A DNA stretch of 64,000 nt from Herpetosiphon gulosus (GCF_039545135.1 NZ_BAABRU010000009.1:186001-250000), one strand, 5' to 3'. Counted from the stretch's first letter, positions 52,901-59,154 are shown. The notes: a model not told the origin generated them from the sequence alone. Numbers and translations are program-made.

Positions 52901-54022
52901 AGCATATCCTTTAATCTCCCAATGCCAAGCACCAGCCCAGCGATTTTGATTAGCAGTCCAACGGGCAGCATTACTGGAACTGCGCCGATCAGCATTACAG
53001 GGGGAGCGTATGCGCCGATTGGCATTCAAAGCGTGGCAGTTTTGATTAATGGTCAGAGTTTGAGCACGCTCAGCTATGGCGTTGGCATCACCAATACGCT
53101 TTGGGCCACAAATTGGCAGCCGCAAACGAGCGGGAGCTACACCATCACGGCGATGTTAACTGCGAGCGATGGCGGGGTTTACACTGATACAATCATGATC
53201 AGCGTGCACGAAGCCTATCAATTAACTGTCAACCGTGCAGGCACGGGCAGTGGCTCAATTAGCAGCGAGCCAACAAGCATCAATTGTGGTGATGTTTGTA
53301 GCGCCTATTTTGCCGAAAGTAGCGTTATCACCCTGACCGCCACGCCTGCAAGCAATTCCGTGTTTAGCGGTTGGAGTGGCGCGTGTAGTGGCAATAGCCT
53401 GTGTGTTGTGCCCATGACCCAAACGCAGAGCGTTACCGCCAGCTTTAGATTGAAGACCTATCCATTGGGCATTAGTTTTGCGGGCACTGGTGATGGCACG
53501 GTCAATATTCTGCCAAATGGCGTTAATTGTACCCGCCAAACCCCAGCCTGTTTGCTATTCTTCAATGCCGGAACCGTAGTGACCTTGACGGCTACACCGC
53601 TTGCGAATGCCAGCTTTAGTGGTTGGAGCGGCGATTGTAGCGGAACTGCAATATGTGTATTGACGATCGATCGGGCATATAACGTGTCTGCCCGTTTCGA
53701 TCTGGTCACGCCAACACCAACCGCGACGGTCACAAGCACACCAACCAATACGCCAACCGCGACGGCTACGCCAACGACAACACCAACCGCCACCGCGACA
53801 ACGACCAGCACGCTCACTGTTACACCAAGTCCAAGCGCTACCGCGACAACTACACCAAGTCCAACCGCAACGAATACGCCAACGGCCACCGCAACGGTGA
53901 CAATCACGGCCACCGCGACGGCAACAGTAACGCCAACCCCAAGCGCAACGCCAACCCCAAGCGCAACGCCAACCCTAGGCGTAAGCGAATATCGAGTTTA
54001 TCTACCGATTGCCATGCGCTAA
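40955..54022 (+). CDS. Giant multi-domain surface protein with eight LamG modules (4,355 aa)
   Basis: The ATG at 40955 follows GGAGG and opens on a signal-anchor (VRATWLALLALLLSPFLLGWL). Order by residue: N-terminal domain with two helices near 305-345; calcium-binding DSDGDGLTD-type repeats of about 430-580; an uncharacterised region; a cluster of about five membrane-type helices (about 1130-1306); a second DTDGDGLDD repeat block (about 1510-1640); LamG modules near 1665-1864, 1915-2104, 2109-2330, 2345-2539, 2609-2824, 2979-3146, 3420-3616 and 3644-3844; Ig-like segments between and after; two Cys-containing bacterial repeats (LTVNRAGTGSGSI, FSGWSGACSG) near 4090-4250; a Thr-Pro linker; and C-terminal EYRVYLPIAMR. 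Likely adhesion or prey/polymer contact, which is inferred. Confidence 0.9.
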   Translation: MHIRSSRSLIVRATWLALLALLLSPFLLGWLDQAATPQTAIERAWELAGASGSYRYQANIEQTTYPVAAITSAGREPQIDRLALEGQVDATTNYLEMQLWNSADRNPAKAHSLRLLEGKVEQRQGLGPWQAGDLQDLNGIAPSGNLLSFLIGADDVQLLAQESRSFDTAAGAALDLTLTYEHYGFTLDGIRLAEKLGPMLEAQIRASRNVPAHVVLDAGRAYRDMQGHGEIWIDQTGLPRRIALTLEFPAQSGQGRSTATIVGDYSGFDQSRLALATTPFSANPINWLSFRLTEQLPALRLLVLQMVSIGLVLALIGWWMRRLHNRKIHAFTVGLVIISLLTMPLFRADLTAAFAAEQQTEQAKYDQQRAQHEALSEAVAAQQTSNWNPHQNPRSTQPKAALPDADLTALLQARPELALPSMLASSDPTDSDGDGLTDYDEAIWGACPSASSSSADCIGVADSTDSDGDGLSDGIEVNQLGTLPDEADSDGDLLDDQLEVAGFSFGGTQWYLDPYASDSNSDGLTDGMECQVWVEISSDYDPTAACPDADADGTPDVFDLDNDNDGVNDAVDNSPNGVIAQTFNGDTPLELSINQLETDKPVYVDFQITPTNADHLDYFGTVLDWPTGDSAGQIQRHLETNFANTENLTLRSSDTNAANGDVRLVPMLQIRMPYTSGHYANLPINASYSGIDRSLEMAVDNWLDSSAIDRYDLSVYDSNSGDGDLLAYLPVSYVSDESDGGVVGFAARMFYQPSQGSNGLATWGAAHEIRLVWLVEMLTDSCTDDTDLSTCEDSYAIIQTYYDEWKLAGLTVTEEHGTDTAIVYENPTEDTNLALDSDLWVASWNMSNSFLRGRDCSSINGSGTCTSNGSRDVTISNLASSIDGWAGGAANHGLAVQTFSYSHNDDYVEDLTITRTAELLDSVFTPYANQTNPTLLFASEHRSRSVNVDDSTISSAAVSLDFDADAVPLVTAASMSWAPYQYTDGVWGNYDPEQYLLLLNTLMTSDEFFQGDGSSTSLDEISGKQIWGQSYYAALLQGLSESIESDGDLLWTESIEVPESVYTPGWPSATPKGFTFIGSAYLNTIIESVSKFAKYKAMGYSGYSFWSVINHAYKKGFTQYTFSFERLLQNKKSLALHGLIGVTTIGLAVGATLFAVGYLTGDDTTFQAGLYILNAATIVGVGLYIANMMHKFYTLYQSGMGVTAILKSTTMANFKAVGKLGLVLGTVVPWIIFLSTSGSVLWKMITTGEGGSIALTVYVAYTLASTIITVLMFALEYVPGIGQVFSFLFLMVYFVDGILAIFGVRTVQDRMTEALAKLLYDVDIVIKNMDSSDRLQIDIVDRSLAEPEAGFVVSNSITYTMRVTNTLRYGTQYSASDANKASFLYTLDDEPVDYHDQISKGDMRGDWDAIGGRKIRLSKTIVSVDALDLDRVGTGINRSFDGLLYLNEAYQLPYTGCWLDAFSCSTETFGGSSELNIGASETLDILPSTLSEFYAMEWNDRGQLSFPSQRDHDGDGLFSVAAGGVDPDDLTRDADADLLLDTYELAQGTDPEAIDTDGDGLDDARELTLGTNPLLNDSDGDGLDDGTESATGWLISYSDDSGNRSYTRVWSNPNVGDIDDDGLNDLQEFVYGFNPWVATDASLIDTLVQFADMDVSESDAAAVLLRLEESADASVFANSASTSNFSCGSTSTCPIAAQPGRYGNAATFDGVNDYLQTSVSLAPTAYTQAAWVYPTSSDSNFHGIVGYHGGILAQRAPSIYMFQAGRVQVGFGDGTNWNSLSTSGVVLSSNTWSHIATTFDGTTMRLYINGVEQANSVAAAGKVPYPISTLRVGRIDNYFQGSIDEVNLFDRALSASEVVALKDGRYNPNDLVVQPGAALSYSTSVSNTLAAQGIHGQLIGTTSASDPLLAQPKIALRFEESDRKSGFSPASGESEAATCVGISCPTSDLVSGTDRSVAFDGVDDQLAIGTLAYENAFQASTFSFKVKLNALPSAGKTMSLIATESTQAYGLNASVNSSGKLVVGLNDVSPSLTGVITMATNTWITITINVNDKQLRVYQNGTLDSGLNNNVRLRLVVGAGKLGNSIDGASPLHGNLNDISIINNNAETVFALGFDEHNTSSLRTSFANTASGGSIVTCASTATCPSLTAGATNEGLLFDGTDDYLPLPAAVSSAAGTSGSFSFKLKLSALPASGSYYYLLDNACSSSGGAGYCLRAYIDSAGLVTFGLINRTSSSVAFGPFSTTASGGFSGKLGSWVTVTISWSLAAAAGATSNFAIATTHNGTTTTATSSGTSTYWPLITTDSNARFGRRVGGTLPLKGALDDLVATSYNLSFDQPAFNVEQINQVNDGRVADCVSFYSCPATNSAGKFGAALNFDGSDDYLLLDHTVADDFTIAFWMQSSQATGSASAWWQGNGLIDGEVAGNANDFGIALGDGGKILFGVGNPAAGDTTLKGGSVADGAWHHVVATRVKQTGAMRLYVDGVLVASGTGNTASLSAPPYLRIGMIQTGYNAYAGLLDEIVIVPAAVDLAGAQLLMQTTYPIIDIAEDVTTFQLNALSASSISAIANVSSNAVTSRHTFTHEVEAAIDLQSAIDYPVTDSNAANLPILLPFEEVPGETNFSNYGTVTGYSQNNEMKSPTCYSSIGCPTAGLPGVDGRAAYFNGSGDWLSCTYSGVLGLPCAWNEVNIRTVAAWVKADRGTIADFRGSIGANGIELDFNSFKVTVNSTTYRIAIDLPENEWVHVAATVDMTSRIANVYVNGALYGSTSLGSTGTYSGSFPSIGANRAGTFGNLGADGDFFHGYMDDLRGYTVTLSASQIKQLYSESAPAMAFTFDADASSASTVIDTSVNRYAGGLRGSVCNTVTLNSADFGNFGAAGINIRLESTDQLILSMPLITTAVQQLNLNLPICGIDSLIIEEIASNGTTSNYGAVSLNAANSGTTFNVNLGPYPIDHIVLNYSYATPTSSSAPSLTAGKIGQNMTFGGSGVIEVQSPTAISALTSTFTLMGWINPDDVAGFQQLIASGTDATSNNGFSFELNDDLLQFKTLGVKTYASSASVRAGIWQHVALVFDSNYDALFYINGTLQQTIDGSAVAKANSDDPTYIGGSASPIGVLQGFFRGQLDQLAIYDRQMTTGEIYSIYLRDLRWYSARSTVELQIDTDAPVITLLSAADYLANQPTTLVVSTIDATSGVRLLDVGVKQPNASSYTWSSAGLCAESLSVASNAAWCYNFDPTTLGGAGNYSLQFRAVDAVGNQTISPAYSMSVDTTAPNAASSYNETWQQLNASSTDELAWTVALNGTVSDPGSGIDPSSVQLSLLDSSGALAGLDQAQTATVSGNTWNINYGFANKRPSGRYSLSLSATDMVGNNWSGIVGSIVLDGRAPSMQLDPSMLTSRIISTTPNLNGLLVEQPAWGSEVAAFHFAEASGATSFSDYSDTNLAATCSANACPSGVSGLFGRALNFDGNNDSLTIASTTTLDLSVASFSVWVKPSWVSGTLGYTPTILAQSNASNSNWRWQMSADYRSMQLTNGSSITSLPLTLAANQWSHVALVQAGDRWTGYLNGVAIGTIEQAFGSNTGLPLHIGSNGTSQFWAGQLDQLTIYERDLSAAEVYALAQNKVAGVSKAQVWLAPDETMLPASPLISYDFAEVRGATSFADASGNGHAATCSNCPIATNGWTDAEALSFDGVNDGLSATITNNLSLANFTQAAWIYSTATDNGYHSVMGYQPGTLNQHRPPSIYITQKTRIHAGFGDGSVFTSLETGSVLTPNAWNHIATTFDGQVYRVYVNGTAVYTSTASAGRTPYPVSKLEIGKADTYFKGAIDQVRIYDRALSASDIGLLASSWTNASLSETNTASADWSYQIPNGLQGLYKLSLRGTDTFSNTESITTIWRGMLDSVAPNVSISATHQGGGFAASTVYTITASDMFLDPATLITPCQTTNSTLSYNQMGGVSSLIVACSVAGHQQGNVSATVRDLAGNQASISFNLPMPSTSPAILISSPTGSITGTAPISITGGAYAPIGIQSVAVLINGQSLSTLSYGVGITNTLWATNWQPQTSGSYTITAMLTASDGGVYTDTIMISVHEAYQLTVNRAGTGSGSISSEPTSINCGDVCSAYFAESSVITLTATPASNSVFSGWSGACSGNSLCVVPMTQTQSVTASFRLKTYPLGISFAGTGDGTVNILPNGVNCTRQTPACLLFFNAGTVVTLTATPLANASFSGWSGDCSGTAICVLTIDRAYNVSARFDLVTPTPTATVTSTPTNTPTATATPTTTPTATATTTSTLTVTPSPSATATTTPSPTATNTPTATATVTITATATATVTPTPSATPTPSATPTLGVSEYRVYLPIAMR
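53706..53975 (+). repeat. Thr-Pro-coding low-complexity repeat
   Basis: Short ACGCCAACC/ACACCAAGT/GCGACGGCT-like units are repeated over about 270 bases. They code TPTPTATVTSTPT-like linker just before the C-terminal motif of the giant protein. Similar coding repeats occur at 33200-33340 and in the chitinase linkers. Confidence 0.8.
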
Positions 54023-54043
54023 ATAGGGTTGAAAACTGGTTCT

Positions 54044-54108
54044 CGTGCCCTAACCCCCTCGCCTCTCGCCCACTGCGGCGGGAGAGGGGGTCAGCTTACG
54101 GGGGTAGG
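54044..54108. repeat. Dispersed repeat, family A (partial copy)
   Basis: GTGCCCTAACCCCCTCGCC and CTCGCCCACTGCGGCGGGAGAGGGGG match the left half of full copies; the right end is lost or replaced. Confidence 0.6.
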
Positions 54109-54125
54109 TTTTTAAGGATTAAGGA

Positions 54126-54202
54126 ATGACGCATCACCGAACCAGCGGTATGATTCGGGGTATGAATAACCAATCAAGCTCCGTGAGGTCGTGATGCGTC
54201 AT
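54126..54202. repeat. Inverted repeat of 12 bp in the gap after the giant gene
   Basis: ATGACGCATCAC (54126-54137) and GTGATGCGTCAT (54191-54202) are perfect inverted copies with 53 bases between. They may be ends of a tiny element or a structured RNA. No gene is in the interval. Confidence 0.5.
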
Positions 54203-54232
54203 GCAGGATTATTAGCATGGGAAGCCGTCGTG

Positions 54233-54313
54233 TCATCGGATCGCCACTGAATCACGACATTGATTACGGTTTTGGCCTTCATGCAAGTCGTAGCCTTCGC
54301 GATTAAATTTCAT
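54233..54313 (-). pseudogene. Possible transposase N-terminal remnant
   Basis: A 26-codon minus-strand frame reads MKFNREGYDLHEGQNRNQCRD and then leaves the pattern before a stop. GQNRNQCRD resembles the zinc-ribbon start of IS1-like transposases (GxQRYRCxxCGRQF), whose following Cys-Gly-Arg-Gln-Phe is absent here. It is too short to be sure. Confidence 0.25.
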
Positions 54314-54336
54314 CTTGTATCCTTGGAGCAATCAGG

Positions 54337-55194
54337 TTACCCTCGGCGAATCGCTAAGGCTAAACTACGAAACCAAGGATGCCTCATTGCATGTTCGGTA
54401 TGCATCCGTTGCGCAAAGGCTTGACGATGCTCACTGGTACATCCAAGCTGATACAAATAGTTCCCTAATTTGAGTGCATCAATTGATTTTGGCTCACGCG
54501 GTGGAATGCTCATCGCTGGATCATCCCAACGCCAAGGCGGATTCCAATGCTCATATTTTGGCTGTTGATTGCCCAATTCAGACCACATTCGCCAATCTAG
54601 CGATACATTTCGAATCTGACGGGGAGCCAGCTGCTGCGTCCATGCAATCTCATGTTGCCAACGTAAGGTATTTGGGCTAGGTTTTTGTTTGATCGTAATG
54701 CCTACAAAATTTAAGCGCCGCAAAATCGCCGGCGCATCAAGCCCTTCATGACCAGCCCAATCAAGCCAAAGCTCTAGCAATGCGCCAAAAGTCCCCCCTG
54801 AGCAAACGAGATCAATCAAGCTAATCGACAAAGGCCGTTGGGCAATTTGGCGTGGAGTCAAACCAACTGCGGTTAAATAGTCATACATCGCAGGCAAAGC
54901 AGTCGGGTGTTTTCGTCGAATCTGTTCAATCGATTCGTCGTAAATTGAGATATTGACCATAGTGCAGCGCCTAGCCCACGGCGTATCAGCCAAAATCCCA
55001 CGTAGATAATCAAACAAATTTTCTGGCGAACGGCCAATAAAAATCAGATCATTATCCCCAGCCTGGCCGAGTACGCGCACACAGCATGCTTGCAACGCCG
55101 CAATAAAGCTGGGTTTTGGCAATGGTTCAGGCTGCTCAAGTAAACTACCAAGCTGCTCATGTTTCGCAATGTTCCAACGAAATGGCTTACTCAT
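54337..55194 (-). CDS. Hypothetical protein with phosphoribosyltransferase-like motif
   Basis: A 285-residue cytoplasmic protein, not confidently recognised. Residues of about 48-70 (NDLIFIGRSPENLFDYLRGIL) look like the first strand-loop-helix of a phosphoribosyltransferase fold. SLIDLVCSGGTFGALLELW (about 123-141) has the acidic-x-x-SGGT pattern of a PRPP-binding loop with Asp127. Its C-terminal third is rich in Trp and Arg (WRMWSELG, WNPPWRWDDPA). It has no operon partner. A PRTase-like nucleotide or sugar-phosphate binding role is only a suggestion. Confidence 0.6.
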   Translation of the reverse strand: MSKPFRWNIAKHEQLGSLLEQPEPLPKPSFIAALQACCVRVLGQAGDNDLIFIGRSPENLFDYLRGILADTPWARRCTMVNISIYDESIEQIRRKHPTALPAMYDYLTAVGLTPRQIAQRPLSISLIDLVCSGGTFGALLELWLDWAGHEGLDAPAILRRLNFVGITIKQKPSPNTLRWQHEIAWTQQLAPRQIRNVSLDWRMWSELGNQQPKYEHWNPPWRWDDPAMSIPPREPKSIDALKLGNYLYQLGCTSEHRQAFAQRMHTEHAMRHPWFRSLALAIRRG

Positions 55195-55299
55195 TGATAC
55201 CTGCTCAAGCTAGAAACAAGCAGGAGCATAGCACGGCGGTTTCGTTGGCAGCATCATTCTATGGCTGTAACAAGCCTCATGCTAAAGCTTGATCCACGA

Positions 55300-55430
55300 A
55301 GATCGAAACCGCGAAGGACGCGAAGAGCGCTAAGTTTGGTCAATCTGGTTTGCTGGGATTAAACACATTCCAAAATTTCAACCAACTCACAATTCGTGTG
55401 CTTCGCGGTTACATTTCACCTCTCACTCCT
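55300..55430. repeat. Short dispersed repeat, family D
   Basis: GATCGAAACCGCGAAGGACG with CGAAGAGCGC at the left and GTGTGCTTCGCGGTTACATTTC at the right are mirrored around a plain stretch. Related wording is at about 21273. The 55195-55437 gap holds no gene I can support. Confidence 0.5.
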
Positions 55431-55437
55431 TACTAAC

Positions 55438-57675
55438 TTAGAGGAATTTGGCGGTAATACTGCGTTGACAAGCTTTCAAGGCCAACGGTGGGCCTTCAAA
55501 AATAATTTCGCCGCCAGCGCTACCGCCCTCAGGCCCGATGTCGATAATCCAATCGGCTTGGCGAATAATATCCAAATGATGTTCGATCAGAATTACCGTA
55601 TTCTTGAGATCAACTAAGCGATCGATAATCCCCATCAGCAACCCAATATCCGAGCGATGCAGACCTGTGGTTGGCTCGTCCATCACGTAAACGCTGGCCT
55701 TTTTGTGCAATTCGGTTGCCAACTTGAGCCGCTGACCCTCACCGCCAGAGATGGTGCTAAGTGGTTGACCAAGTTTCAAATAGCTCAAACCAACGTCGTT
55801 CATAGCTTGCAGCACAGGCTTGATCTTCTTTTCGCTGAAGAAATCGAGTGCTTCCTCGGCGGTCATATCTAACACATCGCTGATCGATTTGCCACGCAGC
55901 TGATATTCGAGCACTTCGGCTTTGAAACGCTTGCCTTCACAAATTTCACAGGTTGAGGAAATCCCTTCCATAAAGGCTAAATCGGTATAGACCAAGCCCA
56001 AGCCATTACAATTATCGCAACTACCGGTCGAGTTGAAGCTGAATAACGAGGCGCTCACTCCATTGGCCTTGGCAAAGGTCTGGCGAATATCATCCATAAT
56101 TCCGGTGTAGGTGGCCGGAGCCGAACGGCTATTAGCAGTCACCCGTGATTGATCGATCACAATTGCATTAGGGTGTTGGCTCAAAAAGACTTCATTAATT
56201 AAGGTGCTTTTGCCTGAGCCAGCTACACCTGTCACCACGGTCAGCACGCCAGTAGGAATATTGACATTGACATTTTTGAGATTATGTAAATTGGCATTAA
56301 CAATCGGCAAGTAGCCAGTTGGCTGGCGCGAATGCTGTTTGGTTGGCACTGCTTGCTGCAAATAGCGCCCAGTTAGCGTATTTGAACGCTTGAGATCAGC
56401 ATAACTACCTTCAAACACCACCTCACCGCCGTGCACACCTGCGCGTGGCCCAATATCGACAATATGGTCGGCAATCGCAATCACATCGGGATCATGCTCA
56501 ACCACCAGCACGGTATTGCCTTTATCACGTAACTGTTGCAACAAACGATTCAGCCGTGCCACATCACGCGCATGCAAGCCCACACTTGGCTCATCGAGAA
56601 TATAGAGCATTTCGGTTAAGCTATTGCCAAGATGCCGAATCATCTTGACCCGCTGTGATTCGCCGCCAGAGAGCGTCGAGGTTTCGCGGCTCAAGCTCAA
56701 ATAGCCCAAGCCAATATCCACTAGTTGCTGCATGCGCTCCAACAACTTGGCCGCCACCCGATCGCCAATTGGATCAGTAACATCAGCCAAAAAGCTAATC
56801 AAATCAGTCGCTTCAAAATCGGCTAATTCGGCAATGTTGCGGCCAGCAATCCGACAATTCAGCGCTGCTTGGGTCAAACGCCCGCCATGACAAAGTGGGC
56901 AGATTTGCGAGGAGGTAAATTGCTCAAACACCGCTCGATTGCGATCGGACATGGCTGCTGCATCTTTTTTGAGGTACATGCGCTCGAAACGTTCCAGCAA
57001 ACCTTCATATTTCGAGCTAAATTCGCCCCATGAAACCTTAAGATCAGCGCCATACAAAAATGCTTGCAATTCCTGTTCGTTATAATCGCGAATTGGCTTA
57101 TCGTTATCGAACAAACCAGAAAGTGGATACATCTTCCACATCCACTTGCCAACTTTGAATTCGGGATGCAAAATCGCGCCCTCATTCAGCGATTTGCTGC
57201 GATCAAGCAATTTATCCATATCCAGCTGAACCGTTTTGCCAATGCCTTCACATTCGGGGCACATACCTTGGGGCGTGTTGAACGAAAAGGCATAGCCAGG
57301 CCCAACATAAGGCTGACCAATCCGCGAGAATAGCAAGCGCAGCAACACCGCAATATCGGTGTAGGTTCCGACGGTTGAGCGCGAACCACCGCCAACCCGC
57401 TTTTGGTCGATGATAATTGGCGAGTTGAGATGTTCGATCCGCTCGACATCGGGCTGGCCATAATGCGGCAAAAAGCCTTGCACAAAAAAGGTAAAGGTTT
57501 CATTGAGTTGGCGTTGAGCCTCGGCGGCAATCGTATCAAAGACCAACGACGATTTCCCCGAACCAGAGACTCCGGTAAAGACTGTCACCCGTTGTTTTGG
57601 AATATTCAAGGAAATATTTTTGAGGTTGTTTTCGCGTGCGCCATACACCTCAATAAACGCTCGATCCTGCATCAT
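55438..57675 (-). CDS. Short UvrA-like protein (class II UvrA/DrrC type)
   Basis: A 745-residue tandem ABC ATPase of the UvrA family. The first half has Walker A FTGVSGSGKSSLVFD and signature TLSGGESQRVKM; the second has VTGVAGSGKSTLIN and TISGGEGQRLKL. Zinc-ribbon pieces are MCPECEGIGK, ICPLCHGG, CDNCNGLG and CEICEGKRF. Housekeeping UvrA is about 940 residues. The about 200 missing residues fall where the UvrB-binding domain should be. Such short UvrAs often protect against DNA-binding drugs rather than act in repair proper. AAGGAG precedes two adjacent ATGs. It is divergent from a double-MerR regulator. Confidence 0.92.
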   Translation of the reverse strand: MMQDRAFIEVYGARENNLKNISLNIPKQRVTVFTGVSGSGKSSLVFDTIAAEAQRQLNETFTFFVQGFLPHYGQPDVERIEHLNSPIIIDQKRVGGGSRSTVGTYTDIAVLLRLLFSRIGQPYVGPGYAFSFNTPQGMCPECEGIGKTVQLDMDKLLDRSKSLNEGAILHPEFKVGKWMWKMYPLSGLFDNDKPIRDYNEQELQAFLYGADLKVSWGEFSSKYEGLLERFERMYLKKDAAAMSDRNRAVFEQFTSSQICPLCHGGRLTQAALNCRIAGRNIAELADFEATDLISFLADVTDPIGDRVAAKLLERMQQLVDIGLGYLSLSRETSTLSGGESQRVKMIRHLGNSLTEMLYILDEPSVGLHARDVARLNRLLQQLRDKGNTVLVVEHDPDVIAIADHIVDIGPRAGVHGGEVVFEGSYADLKRSNTLTGRYLQQAVPTKQHSRQPTGYLPIVNANLHNLKNVNVNIPTGVLTVVTGVAGSGKSTLINEVFLSQHPNAIVIDQSRVTANSRSAPATYTGIMDDIRQTFAKANGVSASLFSFNSTGSCDNCNGLGLVYTDLAFMEGISSTCEICEGKRFKAEVLEYQLRGKSISDVLDMTAEEALDFFSEKKIKPVLQAMNDVGLSYLKLGQPLSTISGGEGQRLKLATELHKKASVYVMDEPTTGLHRSDIGLLMGIIDRLVDLKNTVILIEHHLDIIRQADWIIDIGPEGGSAGGEIIFEGPPLALKACQRSITAKFL

Positions 57676-57718
57676 CAGACTCCTTGATAACTACAAATCT
57701 CTGGTCGCTTAGTTCATG

Positions 57719-57820
57719 GCCTCACCCCACCCCCTCTCCCACTGCGGCGAGCGAGGGGCTTTTTGTTTAGTGGTTCCCCCTCGCCTGCTGGGTGGGAGAG
57801 GGGGTTAGGGGGTGAGGGCA
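57719..57820. repeat. Dispersed palindromic repeat, family A (full copy)
   Basis: CCTCACCCCACCCCCTCTCCCACTGCGGCGAGCGAGGGG begins it, and GGGTGGGAGAGGGGGTTAGGGGGTGAGGGC ends it. It fills part of the gap between the short uvrA and the merR gene. Confidence 0.75.
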
Positions 57821-57850
57821 TATAACCACAATCACTAGCTCCGTAACGTG

Positions 57851-57897
57851 CTACACTTGTGATCCGAATTTATTCTAGAACATAGATGCAAGTGTAG
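57851..57897. promoter_or_regulatory. Inverted repeat upstream of the double-MerR gene
   Basis: CTACACTTG (57851-57859) and CAAGTGTAG (57889-57897) are perfect inverted copies 29 bases apart, 78-124 bases before the merR start. With two DNA-binding domains in one protein, the wide spacing could suit its binding mode. Confidence 0.45.
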
Positions 57898-57974
57898 GGA
57901 GTTTTAGGTGATCAAAGCTCCTTTTTACGCTCAAATTACCGATCAAAGTCTCAATTTTCATATGAGGGTTTAAC

Positions 57975-58706
57975 ATGAATGTTGGGCGTTATTTCCGCAC
58001 CGTTGACCTAGCTAAAGCGATTAATGTCAGTGTTCAGCAGGTGCGTAATTACCAAGCTGAGGGCTTTTTGCCCAGCGTCGAACGTGGCTCCAACGGCTAT
58101 CGCCAATATACCCAACACCATATCGATGCGCTCAAAACTGCCCATCAGGTGATCAAGGGTTATGGTTGGTGCAACGCTCAGCAAATTATGGCGGCATTGC
58201 ATCAAGCCGATCATCAAACAGCGTTTAATCTGATCAACCAACATCATGCCAAGCTCGACACTATTCGTCAGCAGCTTGATCAAACTCTGACCTTGCTCAA
58301 AGCCGTTGCTGATCAACTGCCGCCCAGTCCACGCCACACCCAGCGCATCTTGGTCGGTGAGGCTGCTAAAGCGGTGGGTGTGCCCATCTCGGCCTTGCGC
58401 TTTTGGGAGCAACAAGGCCTATTGCAGCCGATTCGCCAAGCCTCAAACAACTACCGCTATTACGATGAACGCCAATTGCGCCGTCTACGAATTATCGTTT
58501 TATTACGTCAAGCTAATGCCGATTTTAGCTCGATTCGCACAACCTTGGAGACGCTTGATCAACAACAACCCCAACGGGCTGTCGCCGCCATCGAACAGCG
58601 CCGTGCCGCTTTGGCCCAACAAAGCTGGGAATGTTTACAAGCAAACACAGCTTTAGTGAGCTATATCCAAAGCTATTTGCCGCTGAAACCAATGAGTATT
58701 ATTTAG
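57975..58706 (+). CDS. MerR-family regulator with two DNA-binding domains
   Basis: A 243-residue protein with two MerR winged helices. The first, residues of about 6-75, reads YFRTVDLAKAINVSVQQVRNYQAEGFLP and GYRQYTQHHIDALKTAHQV. The second, about 123-190, reads ILVGEAAKAVGVPISALRFWEQQGLLQPIR and NNYRYYDERQLRRLRIIVLL. A helical segment (about 80-118) joins them, and a coiled helix ends the protein. Normal MerR proteins have one such domain and dimerise. It is divergent from the short uvrA gene and probably controls it and the two small genes after it. GAGGG precedes the ATG. Confidence 0.88.
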   Translation: MNVGRYFRTVDLAKAINVSVQQVRNYQAEGFLPSVERGSNGYRQYTQHHIDALKTAHQVIKGYGWCNAQQIMAALHQADHQTAFNLINQHHAKLDTIRQQLDQTLTLLKAVADQLPPSPRHTQRILVGEAAKAVGVPISALRFWEQQGLLQPIRQASNNYRYYDERQLRRLRIIVLLRQANADFSSIRTTLETLDQQQPQRAVAAIEQRRAALAQQSWECLQANTALVSYIQSYLPLKPMSII

Positions 58707-58875
58707 TCATTACTTCAAATTATCAAGTTAATTATAGCACAAATGTTTCAAATATCTCATATCTAAACCACATTTACAGCAATTTTGGCGAAATTGAGCG
58801 AAGCGTGCAAAAAAAAATATGTTTCTGCATCTATATACAGCAGAGACTATTGGATAGCTTATCGGAGGAAACGCC

Positions 58876-59154
58876 ATGACCCCTGAGCAAGAACAACGCT
58901 TCAACCAATTATTGGCTGAAATTCGCGATCCCTATGCCTCGTTAGAAGGCGCAATTCGCGAGTTAGAACAGCTGATTTGGACGTTGCAAAGCCAACATTC
59001 GATTTCAAGCCTGCGCGTGCGTCAAGCCAAAGTTCTCATTCAAATGATGCAATTAACCCTGCACCAGCAAATCCCCGCCAATCGGCGCTTGATTCAGGCC
59101 TTATGTGCCAGCGAAAAAGCTTTTGCTCCAACCCGATTGGCAATGTGTGCTTAG
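58876..59154 (+). CDS. Small helical protein, unknown (92 aa)
   Basis: A 92-residue, mostly helical protein (EQRFNQLLAEIRDPYASLEGAIRELEQLIWTLQSQ) with a coiled-coil look in its first half and an Arg-rich middle (RVRQAKVLIQMM). A GGAGG site 8 bases before the ATG supports it. It lies 169 bases after the merR gene and 27 bases before a second small gene with its own good ribosome site. I do not recognise a family. There is no signal peptide. Confidence 0.65.
   Translation: MTPEQEQRFNQLLAEIRDPYASLEGAIRELEQLIWTLQSQHSISSLRVRQAKVLIQMMQLTLHQQIPANRRLIQALCASEKAFAPTRLAMCA

Noticed and set aside
57719-57820. Family A repeats as rho-independent terminators
   Set aside because: Hairpins are strong but lack T-runs, and copies lie between divergent genes as well as after genes.
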